Part shown: positions 25,953-34,287 of the stretch, piece by piece
How the letters are laid out: every line of letters starts with the position of its first letter
Numbering within the stretch: position 1 is the stretch's first letter
NCBI GenBank assembly: GCA_026129185.1
Contig: JAHCIO010000004.1
Coordinates: 116,641 to 180,640, forward strand
Origin: Promineifilum sp019695075
Lineage (GTDB): Bacteria; Chloroflexota; Anaerolineae; Promineifilales; Promineifilaceae
DNA: 64,000 bases
Reading direction: 5' to 3'
The notes under the pieces: model-generated
The model's database searches: none
Seen by the model: only the letters and a program-made list of their open reading frames with translations
Told to the model about the DNA's origin: nothing
Translations under genes and position numbers: made by a program

Positions 25953-26014
25953 TGCGGCAAGTGTAGCAAGGGCCGCCACCCTCGGCAAGGGCCGCAAATG
26001 TCGCCATCATTTAC

Positions 26015-26042
26015 TTAGCATTCGCCCGAAAGGTGTTATACT
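26015..26042 (+). promoter_or_regulatory. Extended -10 promoter of sdhCDAB
   Basis: TTAGCA (26015-26020) is followed after 16 bases by TATACT (26037-26042), with TG at 26034-26035 giving an extended -10. Transcription would begin near 26049, about 25 bases before the sdhC ATG. Confidence 0.5.
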
Positions 26043-26073
26043 CACGGTGTAGTTCAGCCTCGGAGACCCCTTT

Positions 26074-26538
26074 ATGACCTCACTGATCTTGACCGTACGT
26101 GAAAGCATCCGTTATCGAGGCCGCTCCGGACAATATAGCTGGCTTGCCCATCGCATTTCCGGACTAGCCATCCTCTTTTTCCTCGTTATCCACGTCTGGG
26201 ACACGGCCAACGCCCATTTCTGGCCGCAAGCCTACGCCTGGTCCATCGCCCTGTTCAAGAACCCCCTCTTTGGCATCGGCGAGATCGGCGTCATGGCCGC
26301 CGTGCTCTATCACGCCTTCAACGGCATTCGCATTACCCTTCTGGACTTCAAGCCGGAGTGGTGGCGTCACCAGCGCACCAGTTCGCTGATCACCTGGGGC
26401 CTGTTCCTGATCATCTTTGTGCCCATCGCCGTTTTGATGTTCAGCCACATGATCAGCCACTGCTCAGAGATGGCCGCCGCCGGCGGTAGCTGCCTGCGCA
26501 TCCCGGCCTTTAGCGACTTCGCCCAGTACGCGCGCTAA
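26074..26538 (+). CDS. sdhC: Succinate dehydrogenase cytochrome b subunit SdhC
   Basis: The 154-residue membrane anchor has three transmembrane helices. The first carries the heme/quinone-region signature SWLAHRISGLAILFFLVIHVWDTANAHF, the second YHAFNGIRITLLDF, and the third is LITWGLFLIIFVPIAVLMF. The conserved histidines (HRISG, IHVWD, YHAFNG) would ligate heme b with SdhD and help form the quinone pocket. It is the first gene of sdhCDAB, 14 bases before sdhD. Confidence 0.92.
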   Translation: MTSLILTVRESIRYRGRSGQYSWLAHRISGLAILFFLVIHVWDTANAHFWPQAYAWSIALFKNPLFGIGEIGVMAAVLYHAFNGIRITLLDFKPEWWRHQRTSSLITWGLFLIIFVPIAVLMFSHMISHCSEMAAAGGSCLRIPAFSDFAQYAR

Positions 26539-26552
26539 TAAGGAGACACCTC

Positions 26553-26963
26553 ATGGCATCCATTACCTCGAACACGCCCGGCAAGGTGACTGTCCGGCGC
26601 GTCAAGCTGGAGCGCAGCTACGAGCGCTATCTGTGGCTCTTCATGCGCCTGTCGGGCGTGGCCATGCTGATTCTGGCCGTGGGCCACATGGTCATCCAGC
26701 ACGTGCTCAATAGCTCGACCAATCTGACCCTCCAGTTCGTGGCCGCGCAGTGGAATAACTGGGGCTGGAAGGCCTTCGACATCGCCCTGTTGTGGATGGC
26801 CATCCCCCACGGCATCCGCGGCCTGTTCAACATCCTGAGTGACTATGTCCACAACGGCGGCGCGCGCCGCGTCCTGGCCATCGTCCTGGGTCTTTTCGTC
26901 GTCGCCACCGTCATCTGGGCCACGATCGCCATCGTGCTGTTCGACCCGGCGGCGATCCCATAA
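26553..26963 (+). CDS. sdhD: Succinate dehydrogenase membrane subunit SdhD
   Basis: The 136-residue second anchor has three helices: WLFMRLSGVAMLILAVGHMVIQHVL, the region WKAFDIALLWMAIPHGIRGLFNIL and RRVLAIVLGLFVVATVIWATIAIVLF. His residues in GHMVIQH and IPHGIRG are candidates for heme and quinone contacts. It completes the membrane part of complex II. AAGGAG precedes the ATG, and sdhA follows after 20 bases. Confidence 0.9.
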   Translation: MASITSNTPGKVTVRRVKLERSYERYLWLFMRLSGVAMLILAVGHMVIQHVLNSSTNLTLQFVAAQWNNWGWKAFDIALLWMAIPHGIRGLFNILSDYVHNGGARRVLAIVLGLFVVATVIWATIAIVLFDPAAIP

Positions 26964-26983
26964 GCAACAAGGAATGACCGACT

Positions 26984-28762
26984 ATGAAGACGCACGTGTT
27001 TGACGCAGTCATCGTCGGCGCGGGCGGGGCAGGGTTGATGGCTGCCCTCTATGCCAGCCGGGGCGCCAACGTCGCCGTTGTCTCCAAGCTCTACCCCACG
27101 CGCTCCCACACCGGCACAGCCCAGGGCGGCATTGGCGCCGCGTTGGGCAATTTGGAAGAAGACCACTGGGAGTGGCACGCCTACGACACCGTGAAAGGGT
27201 CAGACTATCTGGCCGACCAGGACGCGGTCGATGTGCTTTGCCAGGAAGCGATCGAGACGGTCGTCGAGCTGGAGCACATGGGCCTGCCCTTCGACCGGCT
27301 GCCCAACGGCCGCATCTCCCAGCGCCGCTTCGGCGGCCACACCAATAATAACACCGGCAAGCCGGTCATGCGCGCCTGCCATGCCGCCGACCGCACCGGC
27401 CACATGATCCTCCAAACGCTCTACCAGCAGTGCATCAAGAACCGGGTGAACTTCTTTGACGAGTTCCACGTCGTCGATCTGATTCGTTCCGGCGACGCGG
27501 TGCGCGGTGTGATCGCCTACGAGATCGCCACGGGCGAGTTGCACGTCTTCCACAGCAAGGCCGTTCTCTTCGCCACCGGCGGTTGGGGGCGCTGCTGGGA
27601 CGTGACCTCTAACGCCCACTCGCTGACCGGCGACGGCACGGCCATCTGCCTGCGCAACGGCGTGCCGCTGGAGGACATGGAGTTCTTCCAGTTTCACCCG
27701 ACGGGCATCTACAAGCTGGGTATCCTCATCACCGAGGGCGTGCGCGGCGAGGGCGGCATCCTGCTCAACGGCAAGGGCGAGCGCTTTATGGAGCGCTACG
27801 CGCCGACGATCAAAGACCTGGCCAGCCGCGACGTGGTCAGCCGGGCCATCTTCCTGGAGATTCAGGCCGGGCGGGGCATCAACGGCAAGAACTACGTCCA
27901 CCTCGACGTGACGCCGGAGACGGTCAACAAATACCTGGCCGAGGCGGGCGAGACGCGGCGCGTTGACCGCGCGTACATCGAGTCGAAGCTGCCCGACATC
28001 GCTGACTTCGCCCGCACCTATCTGGGTGTCGATCCCGTGGCCGAGCCAATGCCCATCCAACCCACGGCCCACTACGCCATGGGCGGCATTCCCACCGACC
28101 TGGACGGCCGCGTCATCCTCGGCGCGCAAAAGAAAGTGCTGGAAGGGGCCTACGCCGCCGGCGAGTGCGCCTGCGTCTCCGTCCACGGGGCCAACCGGCT
28201 GGGCACGAACTCGCTGGTTGACCTGGTCGTCTTCGGCCGCCGCGCCGGCCGCCACATTGCCGAGTATTGCCGCGGCGCGGACCTCGGCCGTCTGCGAACG
28301 GGTACGGGTGATGCCATCTACGGTGAGCTAGACCGCATCCGCAACGGCGCGGGCGGCGTCAAGCCGTTCACGTTGCGCCGCCGGATGCAGCAGACAATGA
28401 CCGACAACGTCGGCGTCTTCCGCACCGAGGCGAGCATGTCGCAGGCGGTCGAAGACCTGCGCGAGTTGCGCCACGAGTACCGCACCAAGGTTCAGATCGA
28501 TGACAAGGGCCAGCAGTACAACACCGACCTGCTGGAGGCCTGGGAACTGGGTTGCCTGCTGGAACTGGCCGAGGTGACGGCTATCTCCGCTTGCGCCCGC
28601 CAGGAGAGCCGCGGCGGCCACGCGCGCGAGGATTTTCCTGAACGCGACGACCAGCAGTGGCTGAAGCACAGCCTGATTGCCGGCGACGCCAAGGGCGGCT
28701 ACACGCTGGAGTATAAGCCGGTCGTGCTGGGCCGCTACGAACCCAAGAAGCGCGTCTACTAG
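26984..28762 (+). CDS. sdhA: Succinate dehydrogenase flavoprotein subunit SdhA
   Basis: The 592-residue FAD subunit oxidises succinate to fumarate. The dinucleotide loop VGAGGAGLMAALYAS is at ~11-25, and His42 in TRSHTGTAQGG is the expected covalent FAD ligand. Substrate and catalytic motifs include HPTGIYKLGILITEGVRGEGGILLN, the QPTAHYAMGGIPTD region and GECACVSVHGANRLGTNSLVDLVVFG. Length and order are normal. It is the third gene of sdhCDAB, 6 bases before sdhB. Confidence 0.97.
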   Translation: MKTHVFDAVIVGAGGAGLMAALYASRGANVAVVSKLYPTRSHTGTAQGGIGAALGNLEEDHWEWHAYDTVKGSDYLADQDAVDVLCQEAIETVVELEHMGLPFDRLPNGRISQRRFGGHTNNNTGKPVMRACHAADRTGHMILQTLYQQCIKNRVNFFDEFHVVDLIRSGDAVRGVIAYEIATGELHVFHSKAVLFATGGWGRCWDVTSNAHSLTGDGTAICLRNGVPLEDMEFFQFHPTGIYKLGILITEGVRGEGGILLNGKGERFMERYAPTIKDLASRDVVSRAIFLEIQAGRGINGKNYVHLDVTPETVNKYLAEAGETRRVDRAYIESKLPDIADFARTYLGVDPVAEPMPIQPTAHYAMGGIPTDLDGRVILGAQKKVLEGAYAAGECACVSVHGANRLGTNSLVDLVVFGRRAGRHIAEYCRGADLGRLRTGTGDAIYGELDRIRNGAGGVKPFTLRRRMQQTMTDNVGVFRTEASMSQAVEDLRELRHEYRTKVQIDDKGQQYNTDLLEAWELGCLLELAEVTAISACARQESRGGHAREDFPERDDQQWLKHSLIAGDAKGGYTLEYKPVVLGRYEPKKRVY

Positions 28763-28768
28763 GAGAAG

Positions 28769-29500
28769 ATGACCATGCAAGCCAAGTTGCGAATCCGGCG
28801 CTTCAACCCGGAAACCGACAAGAAACCCTGGTGGGGCGAATATACGCTCGAAGACGTGCTGCGCACCGACTCGGTGCTCGACTTGCTCCACCGCGTCAAG
28901 TGGGAGCAGGACGGCACGCTGACCTTGCGCCGTTCGTGCGCCCACGGCGTCTGCGGCTCCGATGCCATGCGCATCAACGGGGCCAACTCGCTGGCCTGTA
29001 AGACGCTGGTGTCCACGTTGGCGGGCAAGAACAGCGAGATGGTCAAAATTCAGGTCGAGCCGATCCTGGGCCTGAAGGTGGAGAAAGACCTGCTGGTCGA
29101 TATGGAGCCGTTCTTCGACCACTACCGCTCGGTGATGCCCTACTTCATCAACGAGACGGCCGTGCCGGCCGATGGCCGCGAGCGGCTGCAATCGCCCGAA
29201 GACCGCGCCCGCTTCGACGACACGACCAAGTGCATCCTCTGCGCCGCCTGCACCAGTTCGTGCCCCAGCTTCTGGGCCGACGGGCGTTACGTTGGCCCGG
29301 CGGCCATCGTCCAGGCCCATCGCTTCATCTTCGACTCGCGCGACGAGGGCTACGACGAGCGGCTGGAGGTGCTGGCGGACACGTTCGGCGTCTGGCGCTG
29401 CCGGACGATCTTCAACTGCACTAACGCCTGCCCGCGCGAGATCAAGGTGACCGAGGCCATCGCCGACGTGAAGATGGCCATTACCTCCGGCAAAATCTAG
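28769..29500 (+). CDS. sdhB: Succinate dehydrogenase iron-sulfur subunit SdhB
   Basis: The 243-residue electron-transfer subunit holds three clusters. The N-terminal plant-type [2Fe-2S] has CAHGVCGSDAMRINGANSLAC. The C-terminal ferredoxin domain has CILCAACTSSCPSFW for the [4Fe-4S] cluster and CTNACPREIKVTEAI completing the [3Fe-4S] site. The ligand pattern (Cys at the [3Fe-4S] position) is that of an SdhB/FrdB protein. The start is ATG 28769 or ATG 28775. A long palindrome follows the gene. Confidence 0.96.
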   Translation: MTMQAKLRIRRFNPETDKKPWWGEYTLEDVLRTDSVLDLLHRVKWEQDGTLTLRRSCAHGVCGSDAMRINGANSLACKTLVSTLAGKNSEMVKIQVEPILGLKVEKDLLVDMEPFFDHYRSVMPYFINETAVPADGRERLQSPEDRARFDDTTKCILCAACTSSCPSFWADGRYVGPAAIVQAHRFIFDSRDEGYDERLEVLADTFGVWRCRTIFNCTNACPREIKVTEAIADVKMAITSGKI

Positions 29501-29552
29501 GCTGAGTTAGAGGGGACTGCTGCCCCGCGCCCCAGGGCTGTTTCCGCCCCGG

Positions 29553-29615
29553 CAAACGCGCTAAAGCGCTCCGCCGCGAGCAAGGGCTTCGCGGCGGAGC
29601 GCTTTAGCGCGTTTG
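29553..29615. terminator. 27-bp perfect palindrome between sdhB and UGPase
   Basis: Bases 29553-29579 and 29589-29615 are perfect inverted copies with a 9-base loop. The arm contains GCGCTAAAGCGC. It lies between two convergent genes and probably ends transcription from both sides, though there is no U-run. The UGPase stop codon (TAA on the - strand) is inside the right arm. Confidence 0.7.
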
Positions 29616-31049
29616 GCAAGGCGTGCGAACGGCGTTAGCCGGGCGGACTGCTTCGGCCGGCCAGACGGCGTCGGTCAGGGTCAGCCCGGCAGGCACTACC
29701 AGACATTGATCCGTGTCGTTGCGCAAAACCACATCGCCGCGCAGGACAACGCGCGGGCCAAACTCGAACTGCCCCTCGACGCGCAGCCGGTCGCAGTCGC
29801 GCAGAGAGGGCGCGCCGGCCGGGAAGCAGCAGTCGAGGTCGTTGACGAAGCGGTAGTAGGCGGCATCCAACTCTACGCCCGGCGGCTGCCCACGCCGGGC
29901 CGGGTCGAGCACTACGCCGTAGTCGGGCGTCAGCAGGTAGGCGTCGGAGCGCACGGCCAGCAGGTCGTCGGTCTTCTTGACCGGCGCGAAGCGCACGCGC
30001 GGCACGCGGATGGCTTCCGCGCCACGGAAGACGGCGATGGCCGACCCCATCGCCGTTTCCAGTTGGTAGACCGGCGTCGAGTCGGGGTCGCGTGGGTCAA
30101 CCGTTTTGCGGTTGCGGATCATGGGCAGGTCCAGCTCATGGTCTCTGGCTTCCAGCGTGTCGCGCAGGGTGGGCAGATGGAGCCAGAGGTTGTTGGTGTT
30201 GAAGTAGCGGTGGCGGCCGATGTCCTGGAAGGCGTCCATGTCACCGGCCGGGCACTGGGCTATCTCGCGCAGCAGCAGACCGCCGTCGGGGCGTCGGGCC
30301 AGATGGCCGCCTTTGCGGTCGGCCTCGGTGCGGTCGGCCACCTCCATCAGGAAGGGCAGCCGCTTATCGACCATGTAGCCGAGGATGCCGGGGTCGAGCA
30401 CCGCGCCGAGGTTGTCGGCGTTGGAGACGAAAGCGTACTCGTAACCCGCAGCCAGCAGCCGGTCGAGCATGCCGCTCGTTACCAGAGCCGTATAAATGTC
30501 GCCGTGACCGGGCGGACACCACTCCAGTTCGGGGTCGTCGGGCCAGGCAGCCGGGCTGAAGTCGGTGGCGTTGACCTTGGGTTGCTTGTGCTGGCAAAAG
30601 CTGAGCGGCAAGTGGTCGCGCTGAAGTTGCGGATAGCGGCCCAGCACGGCCAACGACTGCGCGTCGGTGGCGAAGCTGTTCATCAGCAGCAGCGGCGCGC
30701 CGATGCCGATGGCCTGGCGGGCGATGATGTCCAGGAAGGTCAGCCCCTCCTTGACCACCAGCAGCGACTTTGGCCCGGTCAGGCCCATGCTTGTGCCCAG
30801 ACCGCCGTTGAGTTTGATGATGACGGCGCGGCCGACGGCTGCGCGCCCGATGCGCGCCAGATGCGGCGACAGCCGCTCGGCGTTGTCCAGCGACTCGACC
30901 GGCCGGATGTCGCTCTCGCGGAGCAAGCCGTCATCGCCGCCGAGCAACTTCTGGTAGTAGTGGGCGAAGTGGGCGATGAAAAGGTCGGCCAAGCCCTCGT
31001 CGGCCATCCGTTGGCGGAAGGGTGCGAATTGCGCCGGTTGCTGTCTCAT
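29604..31049 (-). CDS. UTP-glucose-1-phosphate uridylyltransferase, eukaryotic type
   Basis: The 481-residue enzyme forms UDP-glucose from UTP and glucose 1-phosphate, supplying glycosyl donors for envelope polysaccharides. It belongs to the eukaryotic-type UGPase family, not bacterial GalU. Diagnostic motifs are KLNGGLGTSMGLTGPKSLL (UTP-binding loop), LLLMNSFATDAQ, EWCPPGHGDIYTAL, YAFVSNADNLGA and the FNTNNLWLHLPTL segment. A left-handed beta-helix-like C-terminus follows (GQFEFGPRVVLRGDVVLRN). The last ~22 residues are a degenerate repeat (AVWPAEAVRPANAVR) that runs into the palindrome, where the stop codon lies. Confidence 0.92.
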   Translation of the reverse strand: MRQQPAQFAPFRQRMADEGLADLFIAHFAHYYQKLLGGDDGLLRESDIRPVESLDNAERLSPHLARIGRAAVGRAVIIKLNGGLGTSMGLTGPKSLLVVKEGLTFLDIIARQAIGIGAPLLLMNSFATDAQSLAVLGRYPQLQRDHLPLSFCQHKQPKVNATDFSPAAWPDDPELEWCPPGHGDIYTALVTSGMLDRLLAAGYEYAFVSNADNLGAVLDPGILGYMVDKRLPFLMEVADRTEADRKGGHLARRPDGGLLLREIAQCPAGDMDAFQDIGRHRYFNTNNLWLHLPTLRDTLEARDHELDLPMIRNRKTVDPRDPDSTPVYQLETAMGSAIAVFRGAEAIRVPRVRFAPVKKTDDLLAVRSDAYLLTPDYGVVLDPARRGQPPGVELDAAYYRFVNDLDCCFPAGAPSLRDCDRLRVEGQFEFGPRVVLRGDVVLRNDTDQCLVVPAGLTLTDAVWPAEAVRPANAVRTPCQTR

Positions 31050-31148
31050 GGTCTCTCCTGGGGTTGTAGCATAGCCGTTTTCGCGCCGCAGGCATCTACT
31101 CCGGCTATGGCTTACCCCGATTGTGCCCGCTGCGCCTTACCGCCGTCC

Positions 31149-32360
31149 TTAAGCGGCGGGGCGGCGCGGGCGCAGCAGCAGCAGCCCGGCCAGAGCGAAC
31201 CCGGCCACGGCCAGGCCAATCCACACCGCCAGTTCGGCCGTGCTGCGGCCGGCGCTGCTGTGCAGGCTGCGCAGCCAGGCGGCCTCCAGTTGGGCCGGGG
31301 TGAGCTGCAACGTCCGTTGCAGCGCCGCGGGGCAGTCGTCGCCGGCGGCGAAGGCGGCCACCAGGTCGCGCGCGGCGGCGTCGCCGTAGTTGGTGACGAT
31401 GAAGCTCACCAGCGCCTCGCTCTGGGCCGCAGCCAGCTCGCCGCCAATGGGCAGCCCGGCACATAGCTCCGCCACGGGCAACGTTGACTCCGAGGAGATG
31501 GCCGCGCGCAGGGCGTCGTCGCCGGGGATGTCGGCCGCGCCGCGCACCGCGCCGGCCAGCCCGTGGGTCAGCCACGGCGGAATGCGATAGGCCGACTGGC
31601 CCAGGCCCTGAAACAACAGCAGATCGACAAGCCCGCGGGCCAGTTCGGGCCGCAACTCGGCTTCGGCCGTCTCCGGGTTGACCACCGTGGCCAGGACGAC
31701 GCCCAGTTCGGGATAGGTCTGCCCCGGCTGGAAGTCGCGCCCGGCCAGGCGCATGGCCGCGCTGAGATCGGCCGTGGAGGGGTAGATGTAGACATCGAAC
31801 GGCAGCACTTGCTCGACCGGCAGCAGCGGCGCGAGGCGGGGCAACATCTCGAAGACGAGGTCGCGCGCCCGCTCGCCGACGGCCGTGCCCTCGCCCGTCC
31901 AGTGGAAGCGGACGCTGCCGCCGCCGGCCTCGTCCGTCTCCACGAGCTGGCTCCAGTTGAACTGGTCATCGGTGTAGCTGATGGTCTGTTCGGGGACGAT
32001 AAGTGTGTCCTCGTCGCGCTCCAGTTCCCACCAGTAGGTGACGGCGATGAAGGGCGGCAGGCGCGTCTGGGTCAGGTCGAGGGCGTAGGACACGTCGATC
32101 TCCTGGCCGGCGGGCACGTCGATAGCGACGGCGAAGGAATCGGCCGACGCCCCGAGGCGAAAGTAGAGCGTGATGGCGTGAACGGGGCCGATGCCGGTGG
32201 CGCTGAGGTGGAAGCGCATCGTCTGGCCGTAGATGTAGTCGGCCGTGGAACTGACGATGCCGCCGTCATTCTGGGCGCGGGCGGGAGCGAAGGCCAGCAG
32301 CAAAGCGGCGAGGACAAGCACAGCGCCGGAGCGAAGTAGTCGATTGGGCCAGTGGTTCAT
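31149..32360 (-). CDS. Degenerate MA-family peptidase-like membrane protein
   Basis: The 403-residue protein has a signal peptide (~10-29, ending ARAQ), an exported body and a C-terminal helix (TAELAVWIGLAVAGFALAGLLLL) followed by RPRRP. The body resembles MA-family metallopeptidases (M61/gluzincin-like), including FDVYIYPSTADLSAAM and a PPWLTHGLAGAV segment. However, the zinc site is lost: the usual HExxH is PELAR, and the third-ligand region reads THGLA instead of NEGLA. It is therefore probably catalytically dead, acting as a binding or structural protein. It is the last gene of a coupled run with the AEC transporter (4-base overlap). Confidence 0.7.
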   Translation of the reverse strand: MNHWPNRLLRSGAVLVLAALLLAFAPARAQNDGGIVSSTADYIYGQTMRFHLSATGIGPVHAITLYFRLGASADSFAVAIDVPAGQEIDVSYALDLTQTRLPPFIAVTYWWELERDEDTLIVPEQTISYTDDQFNWSQLVETDEAGGGSVRFHWTGEGTAVGERARDLVFEMLPRLAPLLPVEQVLPFDVYIYPSTADLSAAMRLAGRDFQPGQTYPELGVVLATVVNPETAEAELRPELARGLVDLLLFQGLGQSAYRIPPWLTHGLAGAVRGAADIPGDDALRAAISSESTLPVAELCAGLPIGGELAAAQSEALVSFIVTNYGDAAARDLVAAFAAGDDCPAALQRTLQLTPAQLEAAWLRSLHSSAGRSTAELAVWIGLAVAGFALAGLLLLRPRRPAA

Positions 32361-33268
32361 AGACCCAGGAGGGTGATGATCGCGGCGAGCGTCAACGAAC
32401 TGAGCAGCGTACTGTAGACAACTATACGCGCCACAGCGGACGTTGGCAAACCGAACTCGGCCGCCAGGATGAGGCAGAAGACGGCCGGCGACATCGACGC
32501 CTGGAGGATCATGGCGCTGCGGCCGACGCCGGTCAGTCCCAGCAGCGCGGCAAAGCCCAGCCCCACCAGCGGCCCCACCAGCAGCCGCAAGCCGACCGCC
32601 GGCCAGACGAAGCGGGTGGTCTCGCCGCGGCGCAGGTCGGCGATCTGCATGCCCAGGATGAGCAGCATGATGGGAATGGCGCCCTGCCCGGCGACGGTGA
32701 TGCCGGCCAGGAGGGGCGCGGGCACGGGCAGGCGCAGCCCGTAGACGACCACGGCCAGCACAGCGGCGTAGGCGGCCGGCACGCGGGCCACGCGCGCCAA
32801 CGCCGCCCGCCAGCTCAGCTGCCCCAACGAGGCGATGAGCACGCCCAGGGTGTAGAAAAACAGCGTGCTGGTGACAAAGTAGACGACGCCGCGCGCGAGG
32901 CCCTCGCCGCCATAGCGCAACTGGAGCAGCGTCAGGCCATAGTTGCCGCCGTTGGTGAACATGGCGATGAGCACCACGGCGGCCGTCTCTGCCCGCCCCA
33001 GACGCAGCAGCCGCGACAGCAGCAGGGCCAGCCCGCCCATCGTCAGGATCGTGCCGGCGGTGAAGGCGGCCAGGTGCAGCAGCTCGTCGCCGGGTAGCTG
33101 GCTGGTGACAAGGGAGGAGAAGACGAGGCAGGGGCTAAGGACGTTGAAGACAACGCTGGTAAGGGTGCTGAGATGAACCTCAAACCGCCGCCGCAGCCAG
33201 TAGCCGAAAGAGGCCACCAGCATAATCGGCAGGATGTTTTGCGTCAGGACGGAGACGAAGACGCTCAA
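32357..33268 (-). CDS. AEC-family (auxin efflux carrier-like) transporter
   Basis: The 303-residue inner-membrane protein has about ten helices arranged as two five-helix halves. The N-terminal ILPIMLVASFGYWLRRRF, the GGNYGLTLLQLRYG crossover segment in the first half, and QGAIPIMLLILGMQIADLR in the second are AEC hallmarks. Members export organic acids such as malate or malonate, or auxin in plants; the bacterial substrate cannot be told here. It overlaps the HEAT gene (upstream) and the pseudo-peptidase gene (downstream) by 4 bases each. Confidence 0.88.
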   Translation of the reverse strand: MSVFVSVLTQNILPIMLVASFGYWLRRRFEVHLSTLTSVVFNVLSPCLVFSSLVTSQLPGDELLHLAAFTAGTILTMGGLALLLSRLLRLGRAETAAVVLIAMFTNGGNYGLTLLQLRYGGEGLARGVVYFVTSTLFFYTLGVLIASLGQLSWRAALARVARVPAAYAAVLAVVVYGLRLPVPAPLLAGITVAGQGAIPIMLLILGMQIADLRRGETTRFVWPAVGLRLLVGPLVGLGFAALLGLTGVGRSAMILQASMSPAVFCLILAAEFGLPTSAVARIVVYSTLLSSLTLAAIITLLGL

Positions 33269-34266
33269 TTGGCGCGCGCGTCAAGGTCGCTGCTGAAATC
33301 GTCGTCCTGGTCTTCGTCCTCGTCGCTGGGCAGGGCGAGCATGTCGAACTCGCCGCTCATCCAGTCCATCTCCTCCAGGGCTTCGTCGATGGCGTCGTAG
33401 AGGTCTTCGTAGGCGGGGTCTTCGGCCATCTGGTTCAGCAGTTCGACGGCGCGTTCGCTACCGATCTGGCCCAGAGCGTAGACGGCGGCCGTGGCCACCT
33501 CAATGTCCTCATCGTCCAGCAGGCGCTCCAGCCCTTCGATGGCGTCGGGGTTGCCGATGCCGCCGGCGGCGCGGGCCGCTTCGGCGCGAAAGTCGGCCGA
33601 GGGGCTTTCCATCTCGTCGTGGATGATCGACAGCCAGCGGTCGTCGGCGTTCAGGCCCATGGCAAAGAGAGCGCTGAGCTGCATCTCGTTGGAGCCTTCT
33701 TCGTAGGCGTCGCTGATCAGCTCCAGCACGCGGGGATGGTTGGCCGAGGCCAGGGCTTCGAGGGCGGCGCGCTTGACTTCGGGATTGGTCTTCGGCTGCT
33801 CATATTCCACCAGCAGTGCATCGATGATGGGCGCGGCCAGATCGGGCGCGATCTGGCCCCACTCGGCCAGCAGCACGTAGTGGGCCAGGGCGCGGGCCGC
33901 GGCCGCGCGCACGGCGACGCTGGGGTCGGTTTGGAGCAAGTTGATGATCGGCCGGATGAGTCCTGGCTCAATGGCGTCCCAGACGCCGTCCAGCGCGCCC
34001 TGGCGCACAGCGGCATAGCTGTCGTCCAACAGGTAGGTGAAGATGGGCGTGAAATCGACGAGGGTGTTCTCCTCGGCGATCTCGGCCATGTGGCCGACGA
34101 TGGTCGCCCGGCGCTCTTCGTCCACGTCGGCCCAGGCGCGACGGAACTGGCTGAACTCCTCCGGCTCCATGTCGGACAGACGATAGACCAGGTGAACGGG
34201 CACATCGTCGTCGCCGAACAGGGCCGACAGGACGGACGGGAAGGATTGTTGGCGTTGATTGGTCAT
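33265..34266 (-). CDS. HEAT-repeat protein
   Basis: The 333-residue protein is built from about six HEAT/PBS-lyase-like repeats, seen as AVRQGALDGVWDAI, AVRAAAARALAHY, VKRAALEALAS, EMQLSALFAMG, DFRAEAARAAGGIGNPDAIEGLERLLDDEDIEVATAAVYALGQIG. The last ~60 residues are acidic (DEDEDQDDDFSSDLDARAN). Such proteins bind other proteins or cofactors; no partner is indicated. The start is ATG 34266. It lies 21 bases downstream of rseP and overlaps the transporter gene by 4 bases. Confidence 0.88.
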   Translation of the reverse strand: MTNQRQQSFPSVLSALFGDDDVPVHLVYRLSDMEPEEFSQFRRAWADVDEERRATIVGHMAEIAEENTLVDFTPIFTYLLDDSYAAVRQGALDGVWDAIEPGLIRPIINLLQTDPSVAVRAAAARALAHYVLLAEWGQIAPDLAAPIIDALLVEYEQPKTNPEVKRAALEALASANHPRVLELISDAYEEGSNEMQLSALFAMGLNADDRWLSIIHDEMESPSADFRAEAARAAGGIGNPDAIEGLERLLDDEDIEVATAAVYALGQIGSERAVELLNQMAEDPAYEDLYDAIDEALEEMDWMSGEFDMLALPSDEDEDQDDDFSSDLDARAN

Positions 34267-34287
34267 GGGTTTAGCTTCGGCCGGGCG

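Noticed and set aside
29613..31466. 617-codon open frame opposite the UGPase
   Set aside because: No recognisable domain; the - strand encodes all UGPase motifs.
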